Shown: positions 1 through 8,994, counted from the stretch's first letter. The stretch is 64,000 nt of DNA from Zeimonas sp964538505 (GCA_964538505.1 CAZIDY010000006.1:68775-132774), one strand, 5' to 3'. Made by a program: numbers and translations. Notes: generated by a model from the sequence alone, not told the origin.

Positions 1-3000
1 GCTGAACGCCCGTCGCGCTTCCGTCGCCGACACCCGTGCGCGTTCCTGCGGCGTCGGCGGCCGACACGACGACCTGCCTGGCAATGCGACGGCCGAAGGC
101 ATCGTAGCGATACCGCGCCTGCACGGCCGGGCCGCGCGCCTCGACGATGCGCCGCTGCACGCCGTAGCGCAGCGCAAGCTCCCCACGGCGCGTCGGCAGG
201 CCGGTCGCGTCGCGCGGCAGCGCTTCCGCGAGCGGCGTGTCGCTGCCGTCGCGGCGTCGCGCCGCTACCCGCGTGCCGAGCGGGTCGAGCGCGAAATACT
301 CGACGTGCAGCGCTTGCCGTGCATCGACCGGATCGTCGCCCGATGCGTGCCGCTCGCGAACGATCAGCCGCCCGAAGCGGTCGTAGGCGTAACGGTCCTC
401 GCCGCCGTCGTGCGTGATCGACAACGGAACGCCAACCGGATCCCAGTGCAGGCGGCGAAACGGCAGCGCCTGCGATTGCGGCAGACGGGCAGATGCGGTC
501 GCGGCGCTTCGCTCCCATGCGAGCGACACCGGATATCCGGTTGCATCGTTGCGCCGAAGCGCGCGGATTCCATTGCCCAGCATCAGCGACACGCTGTCTG
601 CATCGGCCCCCGGCTCGCGGCGAACGATGGTGCGAAAGACCTCCGACCGGGGCGCGGCGAGCTCGAGCGATTCGCGCCGCCCGATGGCGTCGTAGCGATG
701 GCGCAGCCGCGAACCGTCTGCGAGCCACTGCATCGCAAGTCGACCGTGCGCGTCGTACTCGCTGCGCTCGTGGAACTGTTTGCCGCCGCGCGTCTCGAGC
801 GTTTCGATGATGCGGCCCTCGCGGTCGTGCCGCACGATCGACTGCTGCGCGTCGTGCTCGATCGCGAAGAGCTGCGCACCCTGGTAGCGGAAGGTCGTCT
901 CGACGTTCTCGCGCAGGCGCGGCGAAGCCTGAACGCGTCGCACCAGCCGCCCGCCTTCGTCGTGCTCGCGCGAGTCGACGCTGCCGTCGGCGAAGGCGAT
1001 GCTCGAAAGCCGCCCGAAGCCGTCATAGCGATAGCGCCTGCGCCCTTCGTACGGAGAGCGCGTCTCGACGAGACGGCCGAGGTCGTCGTAGTGGCGCTCG
1101 AAACGGTTTCCGCGAAGGTCGGCCAGCAGGTGCCGTCCGTGCTCGGTACGAGCCATCATCAGCGGCATTCCACGCGCCGCGGCCCGCGAGCCCGGTGCAA
1201 TGCGTTCGCGCCAGCCGTGGTTCGATTCGATCTCGACCGAGCCCTTGCCGAGACGGATCGTCCACCGCTCGCCGCCGGACCAATCGATCGTGCTCGGCCG
1301 GCCGGCCTCGTCGTAGGCAAAGGAAATGGTGCTGCCGCGCGACCCGCTGCTCGCCAGCCGCCAGGCGGAATCCCAGGTACGCCGCCTCGTCGTTCCGTCG
1401 GGCAGGCGCTCGACGACCGGACGGCCGAGCGCGTCTCGCTCGATCGCGTGCACGACCGTCGCCCGCGCATCGATTGCGACGAGCCGGCGCAGCGCGTCAT
1501 ACTGAAAGGACGTGCGCTGCCGTCTGCCGTCGGGTGCAATCCGCACGATGGCCATCAGGCGGCCGTGCAGCGCTTCGCGACCCGGCTTCGAATCCGGTAC
1601 GGCGTGCTCGAGCTGCATCGTTGCACGCAGCGGCTGCACGCCGTCGTCGTCGGGAACATGCCCGGAGAAATCGAGGCGAACGACCTGCATGCGCTCGTTG
1701 TAGTGCAGCTCGAGTCGCACTTCGCGTTCCGGGACGACACTGGGGCGCACGATCGTCGTCGGCGACGGCCACGGCGATCCGGCCGGGTACGTGAAACGCT
1801 CGTACCAGCGCGTGCCCTTCTCATCGACGCGCCGCTCGACGACGCGTCCGAGCGCGTCGTAGCGGATGCGCATCCCGTCGATGGCGACGGCACGTCCGCC
1901 GGCGCCGATGCGCACGCGCAGGCCGACCGGCGGGCAACGACGGCATCCGTCGCCGTCGGAGGCGACGAGCATCGGCTCGCCGCCCGCATCGATCCATCGG
2001 TATCGCGTGACCGAGTCGCCCGCACGGACGGTCGTCGTTCCGCGCTGCGATGTGCGCGTCGGCAGCTCGTAGTCGAGACGCAGCGCCTGCGCGTCGCCTT
2101 CGCCGATGCCTCTCGACAGAACGACGCGCCCGCCATCGTCGTACCGATACGCGCTACGGCGGCCGTCGGTATCGACGATGGCGGTGAGCCGGTGGAAAGC
2201 GCGCGGGTCGCCGTACTCGTAGCGCAGCGTGCGACCGTCGGGATACCGAACCCCGACCAGCTGGCGATGTGCGTCGTACTCGTAGCGCAGCTGCTGGCCA
2301 TCGGGCAGTCGCAATCCGACCAGCCGCGTCGCGTCGTACTCGAAGCCGATCGTCCGACCGGCATCGTCGCGCACCTCGGCAACGCGGCCGCGTTCATCGC
2401 GCCGCAACTGGATGCGATCACGATCGGCCGACACAATCGACTCGAGCCGGCCCTCGGCATCGAAGTGCACGACGCGACCGCCCGGCCAGCGCCAGACGAA
2501 CATGACCGGCGATCCGTTCGAGTACTGCTCGTCGACGAGGCCGTCGTCGATCGAGCGCGATCCGTAGCGCCGTGGCTCGTCGAGGCCGCGTCCGACCGGA
2601 CCGCCCTGACGCGACGCCTCGCGCATGCGCGCCGCACCGCGTTCGCCTGCCGACGGCCGGAACACGATCCGGCGTCCATCGCCCTGGACCACCTGCAGCT
2701 CGACGCGGCCCTCGCGCACGATGCGCGCAAGCCGCGTCTCGAAGCTGTGGCTCCAGCCGCGTCCGAGCGACAGCGCGAAATCGGCGCGGCTGTTGTAGTG
2801 ACGCGCGAGCAGCAGGTTCAGCGTGTCGTCCTGCGGCAGCCCGAAGGCATCGGCGATCCCGTCGGGAGACAGTGAGCTCGACTGCGGATGCGCGAAGACG
2901 ACATCGACCTGCCGCTGGTACTTGTTGCCGGTGACCACGTCGACCGGATTGCCGGCGGCACGGTCGATCGACGACGACGCGAGGCTCGCCGGCTCGCTTC

Positions 3001-3361
3001 GCGATGGGCGCGGCGCGTCGCAGAAGACGGGCGCCGCGCGCGGCGGCCGGCTTGCGCGCTCCACCGATGCAATGAACTCGGCGATCGCGCCTCCGCCGAC
3101 ACCGATACCGAACGCTCCGCCGATCGGAAGGCCGGCGAAGCTGCCGCCAGGCGCACCCCCCGCCGGCGTGCAGGCGCCGGCTGCAGCCGGCGTGCCGCCG
3201 AGGATCGACGCGATCGTGTCGGCGAGCGCTGCTCCCGCCGACGACAGCCAGAGCAACGATCCGAGGGCGACCGGCAGCAGCACACCCCGCAGCCACGAAG
3301 CGAACCGCAAACGTCCCTTCGTGTGCTGCGGGGAACCCGGAGAGCGGCGGATGTCGTGCAT
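1..3361 (-). CDS. RHS/YD-repeat secreted protein, N-terminal part (partial)
   Basis: Reading down from the ATG at 3361, the frame stays open to the window edge (1120 codons), so the C-terminus is missing. Residues about 15-45 form a signal peptide (basic start, LLPVALGSLLWLSSAGAALA). A Gly-rich segment with paired Cys follows, then NPVDVVTGNKYQ, the start typical of DUF6531/RHS proteins. The rest is YD repeats such as LRYEYDAHRQLVGVRYPDG and YRYDAFGRR. Such proteins build a hollow beta-cocoon that holds a variable C-terminal toxin. The toxin tip and any immunity gene would lie to the left of position 1, so function cannot be decided here. The start is supported by the signal peptide and lack of a better upstream Met. 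Confidence 0.9.
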   Translation of the reverse strand, partial: MHDIRRSPGSPQHTKGRLRFASWLRGVLLPVALGSLLWLSSAGAALADTIASILGGTPAAAGACTPAGGAPGGSFAGLPIGGAFGIGVGGGAIAEFIASVERASRPPRAAPVFCDAPRPSRSEPASLASSSIDRAAGNPVDVVTGNKYQRQVDVVFAHPQSSSLSPDGIADAFGLPQDDTLNLLLARHYNSRADFALSLGRGWSHSFETRLARIVREGRVELQVVQGDGRRIVFRPSAGERGAARMREASRQGGPVGRGLDEPRRYGSRSIDDGLVDEQYSNGSPVMFVWRWPGGRVVHFDAEGRLESIVSADRDRIQLRRDERGRVAEVRDDAGRTIGFEYDATRLVGLRLPDGQQLRYEYDAHRQLVGVRYPDGRTLRYEYGDPRAFHRLTAIVDTDGRRSAYRYDDGGRVVLSRGIGEGDAQALRLDYELPTRTSQRGTTTVRAGDSVTRYRWIDAGGEPMLVASDGDGCRRCPPVGLRVRIGAGGRAVAIDGMRIRYDALGRVVERRVDEKGTRWYERFTYPAGSPWPSPTTIVRPSVVPEREVRLELHYNERMQVVRLDFSGHVPDDDGVQPLRATMQLEHAVPDSKPGREALHGRLMAIVRIAPDGRRQRTSFQYDALRRLVAIDARATVVHAIERDALGRPVVERLPDGTTRRRTWDSAWRLASSGSRGSTISFAYDEAGRPSTIDWSGGERWTIRLGKGSVEIESNHGWRERIAPGSRAAARGMPLMMARTEHGRHLLADLRGNRFERHYDDLGRLVETRSPYEGRRRYRYDGFGRLSSIAFADGSVDSREHDEGGRLVRRVQASPRLRENVETTFRYQGAQLFAIEHDAQQSIVRHDREGRIIETLETRGGKQFHERSEYDAHGRLAMQWLADGSRLRHRYDAIGRRESLELAAPRSEVFRTIVRREPGADADSVSLMLGNGIRALRRNDATGYPVSLAWERSAATASARLPQSQALPFRRLHWDPVGVPLSITHDGGEDRYAYDRFGRLIVRERHASGDDPVDARQALHVEYFALDPLGTRVAARRRDGSDTPLAEALPRDATGLPTRRGELALRYGVQRRIVEARGPAVQARYRYDAFGRRIARQVVVSAADAAGTRTGVGDGSATGVQ

Positions 3362-3519
3362 GCCTCGACGCTAGGCATTGCCCGGCGCGCCGCCAATCGA
3401 ACACACGGTTCGTCGCCTTCGACCATCCGGGCGATCTCCGGCCGAAAGGCCGACGGGCAGCGTCCATGCGGACGATGCCTTCGGAGCGCGATCGCACGGC
3501 CGGGCGGTATGCTTGGCCG

Positions 3520-4704
3520 ATGTCCGTCCGGATGTCCGTCCGCTACCGGCTGCAATGCGCTGCCGACACCGTCGAAGCCCGTGCCCATGCGCTCGCCGTC
3601 GAACAGTCGATCGAGATGCCGGTCGAAGCGGTGCGCGACGAGCGCGTGCGCACCGACATCGTCGGCGAGGTCGTCTCGATCGAGCCGTCGCCGACGGCCG
3701 ACGCCCGATTCGACGTCGTGCTCGGGCTCGCCGTCGAGACCACCGGCGACGAGCCCGGCCAGCTGCTCAACGTCGTCTTCGGCAACTGCTCGCTGCAGCC
3801 CGAGGTCGAGCTGATCGATCTCGAGCTGCCGCCGGCCACCCTCGCAACGTTGCCCGGCCCGCGCTTCGGCGTGAGCGGCTGGCGCGCCGCGCTCGCTGAC
3901 GAGGGTTCGGCATCGACACGCCCGCTCAGCTGCACCGCGCTCAAGCCGCAGGGGCTGGACCCGGAGGCGCTCGCCCACCTCGCCTACGTCTTCGCGCGCG
4001 CCGGCATCGACGTCATCAAGGACGACCACGGAATCGCCGACCAGCGATGCGCACCCTTCGCGCAACGCGTCCCTCTCGTGCAGCAGGCGATCGCTCGCGC
4101 GAACCGCGAGAAGCGCGACGCCTCGGGCGAGCTCGCCGGACATCGCTCGATCTACGCGCCGACGATCTCCGGCGGCCCGCGGCGGCTCGCCGCGCAGATC
4201 GCGCTCGCGCGTGCGGAAGGCGTCGGCGCGTTGCTGTGCTGTCCGATGATCATCGGCGTGCCCGCCTTCACCGAGCTCGTTCGCGCCGACGCAGGCGTGC
4301 CACTGCTCGCGCATCCCGCGCTGGCCGGACACCTGCGCATCGCGGCGCCGCTGCTGCTCGGGCGGCTGTTCCGCCTGTTCGGCGCCGACGCGACGATCTT
4401 CCCGAACTGGGGCGGACGCTTCCTGCATTCGCGGGACGAGTGCCTCACGATCGCCAGGCGCGCGCGCGAGCCGCTCGGCCCGCACCGACCGACGATGCCG
4501 GTTCCCGCGGGCGGCATGCGCATCGACCGCGTGAACGAGATCGCCCGCGCCTACGGTGCCGACACGATGCTGCTGATCGGCGGCGACCTGCTGCGCAACG
4601 GCAACGCGCTCGCCGAGCACGCCGCTGGATTCGCACGACGCGTTGCGCACGCACTCGACGACGACGGGGCAGAGCATCCCCGTATGGAGACGATCGATGG
4701 CTGA
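3520..4704 (+). CDS. RuBisCO-like protein, form IV
   Basis: The protein (394 aa from this start) has the RuBisCO large-chain fold order: an N-terminal alpha/beta domain to about residue 130, then a TIM barrel. The active-site Lys175 region is present as TALKPQG (K142). The metal-site motif KDDE reads KDDH (167-170), so the Glu ligand is His. The loop-6 catalytic Lys is absent (PVPAGGMRID), while a phosphate-binding region remains (LLIGGDLL). These changes rule out CO2 fixation and indicate a form IV protein, probably an enolase/isomerase on a phosphorylated ketose. It overlaps the downstream cupin gene by 8 bases. In Rhodospirillum rubrum an RLP and a cupin act together on methylthio-ribulose phosphate. 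An in-frame ATG at 3466 and one at 3532 are alternative starts; no clear ribosome site decides between them. Confidence 0.85.
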   Translation: MSVRMSVRYRLQCAADTVEARAHALAVEQSIEMPVEAVRDERVRTDIVGEVVSIEPSPTADARFDVVLGLAVETTGDEPGQLLNVVFGNCSLQPEVELIDLELPPATLATLPGPRFGVSGWRAALADEGSASTRPLSCTALKPQGLDPEALAHLAYVFARAGIDVIKDDHGIADQRCAPFAQRVPLVQQAIARANREKRDASGELAGHRSIYAPTISGGPRRLAAQIALARAEGVGALLCCPMIIGVPAFTELVRADAGVPLLAHPALAGHLRIAAPLLLGRLFRLFGADATIFPNWGGRFLHSRDECLTIARRAREPLGPHRPTMPVPAGGMRIDRVNEIARAYGADTMLLIGGDLLRNGNALAEHAAGFARRVAHALDDDGAEHPRMETIDG

Positions 4705-5170
4705 TGCGCCGATCCGTCGGCAAACGGCGCCCGCGCGTTGGGAGGGCGTCGACGTATCCCCGTACAAGGACAGGGGCAGCGCGCCTTTTCGCGACATCAC
4801 GCGCCAACTGCTGTTCGGCGATCCCGACCTCGCCTGCGAGCTGCGCTACTTCGAGATCGGCCCGGGCGGACACTCTACGCTCGAGCAGCACGCACACCGA
4901 CACGCGGTGATGGTGTTGCGCGGTCGCGGCCGATGCCTCGTCGGCAATCGCATCCACCGGATCGACGAGCATGACCTGGTCTCCATCGACGCGGATACCT
5001 GGCACCAGTTCCGCGCCGACGACGACCAGCCGCTCGGCTTCCTGTGCCTGGTAAACCGCGAGCGCGACCGACCACGCCTGCCCGACGCGGCCCAGCTCGA
5101 AGCCTTGCGCAGCGACCCGGTGATCGCGGCATTCATCCGCACCGGCGTCGACGCGACACGCGACGCATGA
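4697..5170 (+). CDS. Cupin-domain protein, candidate methylthioxylulose-phosphate sulfurylase
   Basis: A 157-residue single-domain cupin. The first cupin motif is visible as GGHSTLEQHAHRHAVMVLRG, which supplies a His/Glu/His metal set, and the second as DLVSIDADTWHQF. Its ATG lies inside the 3' end of the RuBisCO-like gene (8-base overlap), so the two are translationally coupled and probably consecutive enzymes. In the R. rubrum MTA-isoprenoid shunt a cupin releases methanethiol from 1-methylthio-xylulose 5-phosphate to give DXP. That role is inferred from context; the cupin fold alone does not fix a substrate. No mtnA or mtnP lies in the window. Confidence 0.75.
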   Translation: MADAPIRRQTAPARWEGVDVSPYKDRGSAPFRDITRQLLFGDPDLACELRYFEIGPGGHSTLEQHAHRHAVMVLRGRGRCLVGNRIHRIDEHDLVSIDADTWHQFRADDDQPLGFLCLVNRERDRPRLPDAAQLEALRSDPVIAAFIRTGVDATRDA

Positions 5171-5247
5171 CCACGAACCCCGCACGACGGGCATCGTCGA
5201 TGTAAGCCGGCCGGTGCCGGGGCGACTGCCTGCATCAGGAGGATCGG

Positions 5248-6489
5248 ATGAGACGCGACCCCAACGTTCTTCCTGCCGAGTCGCGACGCCGCAGCCTGCG
5301 CACGCTGGCCTTCGGCGCGCTCGCCGGCACCCATGCCGCCGCCGGGTGGCCCGGCGCAATGCGCAACGCGTTCGCGCAGACTCCGCCGGCCGATTCGTCG
5401 AGCAGAACAAGCTCGGCCCGCCGCACCGACGCTTCCCCGGCACCGCGCGTCGTGCCGGTCGCCTCGGGGCTCGAGCATCCATGGTCGCTCGCCTTCCTGC
5501 CCGACGGGCGCATGCTCGTCACCGAACGACCCGGCCGGCTGCGCGTGATCTCGCTGTCGGGCCGGCTGTCGGCGCCAATGGAAGGCGTGCCGAAGGTCGC
5601 CGCGCGCGGCCAGGGCGGGCTGCTCGACATCGTGCTGTCGCCGGATTTCCAGCGCGACTCCACGGTGTTTCTTTCCTACGTCGAGCCGGTGGACGGCGGT
5701 GCACGCACCGCGGTGGCGCGCGCCGAGTTCGTCGACGGACCGACGCCGGCGCTGCGCAACGTGACGCGCATCTTCGGCCAGAAGGACGCCCCTTCCGGTG
5801 GCAACCACTTCGGGTCGCGCATCGTTTTCGGCCGCGACGGATCGATGTTCGTCACGATGGGTGACCGCTTTTCGCATCGGGACCGCGTCCAGCAGCTCGA
5901 CAATCACTACGGCAAGATCGTCCGCATCCGGCCCGATGGAAGCATTCCTCCGGACAACCCCTTCGTGAAACGTGAAGGTGCGCTGCCCGACATCTGGTCG
6001 TACGGGCACCGCAACGTCCAGGGCGCCACGCTGAACCCGGCCACCGGCGAGCTGTGGATCTGCGAGCACGGACCGCAGGGCGGCGACGAGGTCGGAATCG
6101 TTCGCGCCGGCGAGAACCACGGATGGCCGGTGATCACCTACGGACGCGAGTACGTCACCGGCTTCACGATCGGCGATGGAACCGAACGGGCCGATGTCGC
6201 TGCACCGCTGTGGCAATGGACGCCGTCGATCGCGCCGTCGGGCCTGGCGTTCTACATGGGCGAGCGCTATCCCGAATGGCATGGCGACGTGTTCGCCGGC
6301 GCGCTGAAGTTTCGCCTGCTGTCGCGGTTGATCGTCGTCGGGAACCGCGTGATCCAGGAGGAGCGCCTGCTGCAGGATCTCCGACAGCGCGTGCGCGACG
6401 TGCGCACGGCGAACGACGGCCTGATCTACCTGCTCACCGACGAGAGCGACGGCCAGCTGCTGCGCCTCGAGCCGGGAGCCGGAAGCTGA
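5248..6489 (+). CDS. Periplasmic PQQ-dependent aldose sugar dehydrogenase (YliI/GdhB family)
   Basis: A 413-residue beta-propeller of the GSDH family, which oxidises the C1 hydroxyl of aldoses with PQQ. The N-terminus has a Tat-like signal (SRRRSLRTLAFGALAGTHAAAG) followed by a low-complexity linker. Propeller hallmarks are in order: PWSLAFLPDGRMLVTER, GQGGLLDIVLSP, SGGNHFGSRIVFGRDG, YGHRNVQG and ICEHGPQGGDE, the region that carries the catalytic His and the PQQ and Ca2+ ligands. A strong AGGAGGA site precedes the ATG. It follows the cupin gene by 77 bases, probably as a separate unit. The actual sugar cannot be told from sequence. Confidence 0.9.
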   Translation: MRRDPNVLPAESRRRSLRTLAFGALAGTHAAAGWPGAMRNAFAQTPPADSSSRTSSARRTDASPAPRVVPVASGLEHPWSLAFLPDGRMLVTERPGRLRVISLSGRLSAPMEGVPKVAARGQGGLLDIVLSPDFQRDSTVFLSYVEPVDGGARTAVARAEFVDGPTPALRNVTRIFGQKDAPSGGNHFGSRIVFGRDGSMFVTMGDRFSHRDRVQQLDNHYGKIVRIRPDGSIPPDNPFVKREGALPDIWSYGHRNVQGATLNPATGELWICEHGPQGGDEVGIVRAGENHGWPVITYGREYVTGFTIGDGTERADVAAPLWQWTPSIAPSGLAFYMGERYPEWHGDVFAGALKFRLLSRLIVVGNRVIQEERLLQDLRQRVRDVRTANDGLIYLLTDESDGQLLRLEPGAGS

Positions 6490-6509
6490 ACGAACCAGGA
6501 GACCCGGGC

Positions 6510-6806
6510 ATGACGACCCCTCGCTGCGACGACCCGATCCTGCACGCAAGCACCGTCGACGGTGGAGCGTTCTACGTCGAACGCCACGGCGAACGGATCG
6601 CCGAGCTCACGTACACGCGCGGCGAGCGCTATGCGACGATCGATCACACCTGGATCGACGACGAGCTGCGCGGCTCCGGCTGCGGTCGACGCCTGGTCGA
6701 CGCGATCGTGCAATGGGCGCGCGAAGCGCAGATCAAGCTGCGGCCGCGCTGCTCGTTCGCGCGCGCAGTGCTCGAGCGCACGCCCGAGTACGCCGACGTG
6801 CGGTAG
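6510..6806 (+). CDS. Small GNAT-fold N-acetyltransferase (YjdJ-like)
   Basis: This 98-residue protein matches the short Acetyltransf_CG/YjdJ type of GNAT. A central strand (AELTYTRGERYATIDHTWID) is followed by the acetyl-CoA pyrophosphate loop RGSGCGRRLVDAIVQWAR and a C-terminal segment with the usual conserved Cys (RPRCSFARAVLERTPEY). It lies 20 bases after the sugar dehydrogenase gene, with AGGAGA upstream of the ATG, so the two may be cotranscribed. The acceptor substrate is unknown for this family. Confidence 0.85.
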   Translation: MTTPRCDDPILHASTVDGGAFYVERHGERIAELTYTRGERYATIDHTWIDDELRGSGCGRRLVDAIVQWAREAQIKLRPRCSFARAVLERTPEYADVR

Positions 6807-6852
6807 GGCGCGGGGCACGCCGGCAACCACCGACGAACCGCAGGGCGCCTGT

Positions 6853-7524
6853 TCAGCGGCGACGGAACCGGTAGATCGCCTGCGTCGCACGCAGGCCCAC
6901 GAGACGACGCACGCGCCGCCCGTCGACGAGGAAGGCGCTCGCGGTGATCTCCAGCCCGAGGCTGTCGAGGAAATCCTCGAAGTCGCGCACGGTGGCCAGG
7001 TGCAGGTTCGGTGTGTCGTACCACCTGTAGGGCATCTCGCGCGACACCGGCATGCGCCCGCGCAGGATCGACCACGCGTGATACCAGTGTCCGAAGTTCG
7101 GGAAAGAGACGATTCCCTCGCGCCCCACCTCGCTCATCTCGCGCAACACTCGCTCGGTCTCGCGCGTGGCCTGGATCGCCATCGACAGCACGACAACGTC
7201 GAAGGCGAGCGCGTGGAACATCCCGAGCCCCGACTCGATATCCTGCTGGATCACGTCGACGCCGCGACGCATGCAGGCGAGCAGCTGCGCGTCGTTGATC
7301 TCGACGCCATAGCCGCGACAGCCTTTCGCCTGCTGCAGGTGCGCCATTAACGCGCCGTCGCCGCAGCCGAGGTCGAGCACGCGCGAGCCGTGCCCGATCC
7401 AGCCGGCGATCAGCGCGAGGTCGGCGCGCAGTCCGTTCGTCGTTCCGCGCTCGTGCGCGGCGATCGCCTTCGACGCTGCGGCCGCGTCCGTGCGCTGCGT
7501 TGCCGCGGTGGTCGATGCGCTCAT
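6853..7524 (-). CDS. metW: Methionine biosynthesis protein MetW
   Basis: This 223-residue class I methyltransferase-fold protein carries the SAM-binding glycine motif VLDLGCGDGALM near residues 49-60, followed by YGVEIND. The sequence and its position directly after metX are diagnostic of MetW, which works with MetX in activating homoserine for methionine synthesis; the biochemical role of MetW is still poorly defined. Its ATG overlaps the metX stop codon (ATGA), so it is translationally coupled and shares the SAM-II controlled transcript. The first 30 residues are a low-complexity extension rich in Ala and Thr. Confidence 0.93.
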   Translation of the reverse strand: MSASTTAATQRTDAAAASKAIAAHERGTTNGLRADLALIAGWIGHGSRVLDLGCGDGALMAHLQQAKGCRGYGVEINDAQLLACMRRGVDVIQQDIESGLGMFHALAFDVVVLSMAIQATRETERVLREMSEVGREGIVSFPNFGHWYHAWSILRGRMPVSREMPYRWYDTPNLHLATVRDFEDFLDSLGLEITASAFLVDGRRVRRLVGLRATQAIYRFRRR

Positions 7525-8870
7525 CGGTCGGCTCCGACATGCGCGGCGACCCGATCGAACCACGCACGCACGACCGACACGTACTGCGGATTCTCGAGCA
7601 GGAAGGCGTCGTGGCCGTGCGGTGCGTCGACCTCTGCGTAGGTGACGCTGCTTCCGTTGGCGAGCAGCGCCTCGACGATCTCGCGGCTGCGGTCGGGCGC
7701 GAATCGCCAGTCGGTCGTGAACGAGACGATCAGGAAATCGGCCTTCGCGCCGGCGAAGGCACGCGAGAGATCGCCGCCGTGCCCGAGCGCCGGATCGAAG
7801 TAGTCGAGCGCGCGCGTGATCAGCAGATAGGTGTTCGCGTCGAAGTACGACGAGAACTTCTCGCCCTGGTAGCGCAGGTACGACTCGATCTCGAACTCGA
7901 CGTCGAAGGTGAAGCGATATTCGCTGCGCAGCGCCGTGTCGCTCACGTGCCGGCGCAGTGCGCGGCCGAACTTCTCGGCCATCACGTCGTCGGACAGGTA
8001 GGTAATGTGGCCGATCATGCGCGCCACCTGCAGCCCGCGCGCGGGCACGACGCCGTGCTCGTAGAAGCGCCCGCCGTGGAAGTCGGGATCGGTGACGATC
8101 GCCCGGCGTGCGACCTCGTTGAACGCGATGTTCTGCGCCGAGAGCTTCGGTGCCGTCGCGATCGCGACGCAGTGCGCGATGCGCTGCGGATACAGCATCG
8201 TCCACGCGAGCGCCTGCATGCCGCCGAGACTGCCGCCCATCACCGCGGCGAAACGCTCGATGCCGAGCACGTCAGCGAGCCTCGCCTGCGCGTGCACCCA
8301 GTCCTCGACGGTGACGACCGGGAAATCGGGACCGTAGGGCTTGCCGGTGGCCGGGTTCGGATGCATCGGACCGGTGGAGCCAAAGCAGCTGCCGAGATTG
8401 TTCACGCCGATCACGAAGAAGCGGTCGGTGTCGACCGGCTTGCCCGGACCAACCATGTTGTCCCACCAGCCGACGTCCTTCGACGAGCCGGCGTAGACGC
8501 CGGCGACGTGATGTCCGGCATTCAACGCGTGGCAGACGAGCACCGCATTGCTGCGCGCCGCATTCAGCGTACCGTAGGTCTCGTAGACGAGGTCGTAGCC
8601 GGCGATCGACGCGCCGCTGGCGAGCGCGAGCGGCTCGCTGAAGTGCATGCGTCGCGGCTCGACGATGCCGACCGAGTCGGAAGGGAGAGCACCTTCCCCG
8701 CCGTTCGCGGAACGGCCTTCACTCTCTGTGGCAGTGTCCGCGCCGCCTGCAGCAGAAGGCTCGATACCGTCGCGCGTCGACGGCGCGCCCTTGCGCGCGT
8801 CCTGCGCGGAGGCGCCTGAAACGGGCGAATGGACGACGGTAGAGTTCGACGCTGCCAAGTTCGTGAACAC
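7521..8870 (-). CDS. metX: Homoserine O-acyltransferase MetX
   Basis: An alpha/beta-hydrolase acyltransferase that activates homoserine as the first committed step of methionine synthesis. The nucleophile elbow GGSLGG holds Ser214; the triad is completed by Asp387 (SFTTDWRFAP) and His420 (PHGHDAFLL). Oxyanion-side motifs CHALNAGHH and NNLGSCFGSTGP are intact. In this beta type the acyl donor is often succinyl-CoA, but acetyl versus succinyl is not decided here. The only frame-compatible start I see is GTG 8870, giving about 65 extra N-terminal residues before the usual SVGIVEP start; these are low in complexity. The GTG sits right behind a terminator T-tract with no evident ribosome site, which is odd. 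Confidence 0.93.
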   Translation of the reverse strand: MFTNLAASNSTVVHSPVSGASAQDARKGAPSTRDGIEPSAAGGADTATESEGRSANGGEGALPSDSVGIVEPRRMHFSEPLALASGASIAGYDLVYETYGTLNAARSNAVLVCHALNAGHHVAGVYAGSSKDVGWWDNMVGPGKPVDTDRFFVIGVNNLGSCFGSTGPMHPNPATGKPYGPDFPVVTVEDWVHAQARLADVLGIERFAAVMGGSLGGMQALAWTMLYPQRIAHCVAIATAPKLSAQNIAFNEVARRAIVTDPDFHGGRFYEHGVVPARGLQVARMIGHITYLSDDVMAEKFGRALRRHVSDTALRSEYRFTFDVEFEIESYLRYQGEKFSSYFDANTYLLITRALDYFDPALGHGGDLSRAFAGAKADFLIVSFTTDWRFAPDRSREIVEALLANGSSVTYAEVDAPHGHDAFLLENPQYVSVVRAWFDRVAAHVGADR

Positions 8871-8875
8871 CGAAA

Positions 8876-8909
8876 ACGAAAAACCCGACCGGCTTGCTGG
8901 CGGGTCGGG
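8876..8909 (-). terminator. Intrinsic terminator in the metX leader
   Basis: On the minus strand CCCGACC (8909-8903) and GGTCGGG (8890-8884) form a perfect 7-bp GC-rich stem, which can extend through inner G-C pairs. It is followed at once by TTTTTCGTTTT. It lies between the SAM-II aptamer and metX, so it is an attenuator for metX-metW rather than the end of an upstream gene. Confidence 0.85.
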
Positions 8910-8928
8910 CTCGATCGGATGAACCTGG

Positions 8929-8982
8929 CCGCTTTAGCCGTACTTGTAACGCGCCCGCAAGCTGATCCTCAAATCGGCGCGA
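8929..8982 (-). promoter_or_regulatory. SAM-II riboswitch upstream of metX
   Basis: The minus-strand RNA carries the SAM-II pattern: CGCGCC, then GATTTGA, GCTTGC, the pairing strand GGGCGCG, and the pseudoknot side TTACAAG followed by GGCTAAAGCGG. The P1 arms are complementary and the GATTT and GCTAAA loop elements match the known aptamer, which binds S-adenosylmethionine and turns off metA/metX expression. It starts within a few bases of the predicted transcription start and is followed by an intrinsic terminator 19 bases later, which suggests control of transcription rather than only of translation. Confidence 0.92.
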
Positions 8983-8994
8983 TGAGACCGTTCA

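Noticed and set aside
305..2875. 856-codon plus-strand open frame
   Set aside because: It is the antisense shadow of the RHS gene; composition is Arg/Ala-rich without motifs, while the minus frame shows clear YD repeats.
3520..4704. True carboxylating RuBisCO
   Set aside because: Loop-6 Lys is missing and the metal-site Glu is His, and no small subunit or phosphoribulokinase is near.
8884..8909. Terminator of the flavin monooxygenase gene
   Set aside because: A promoter and SAM-II aptamer lie between that gene and the stem, so it belongs to the metX leader.
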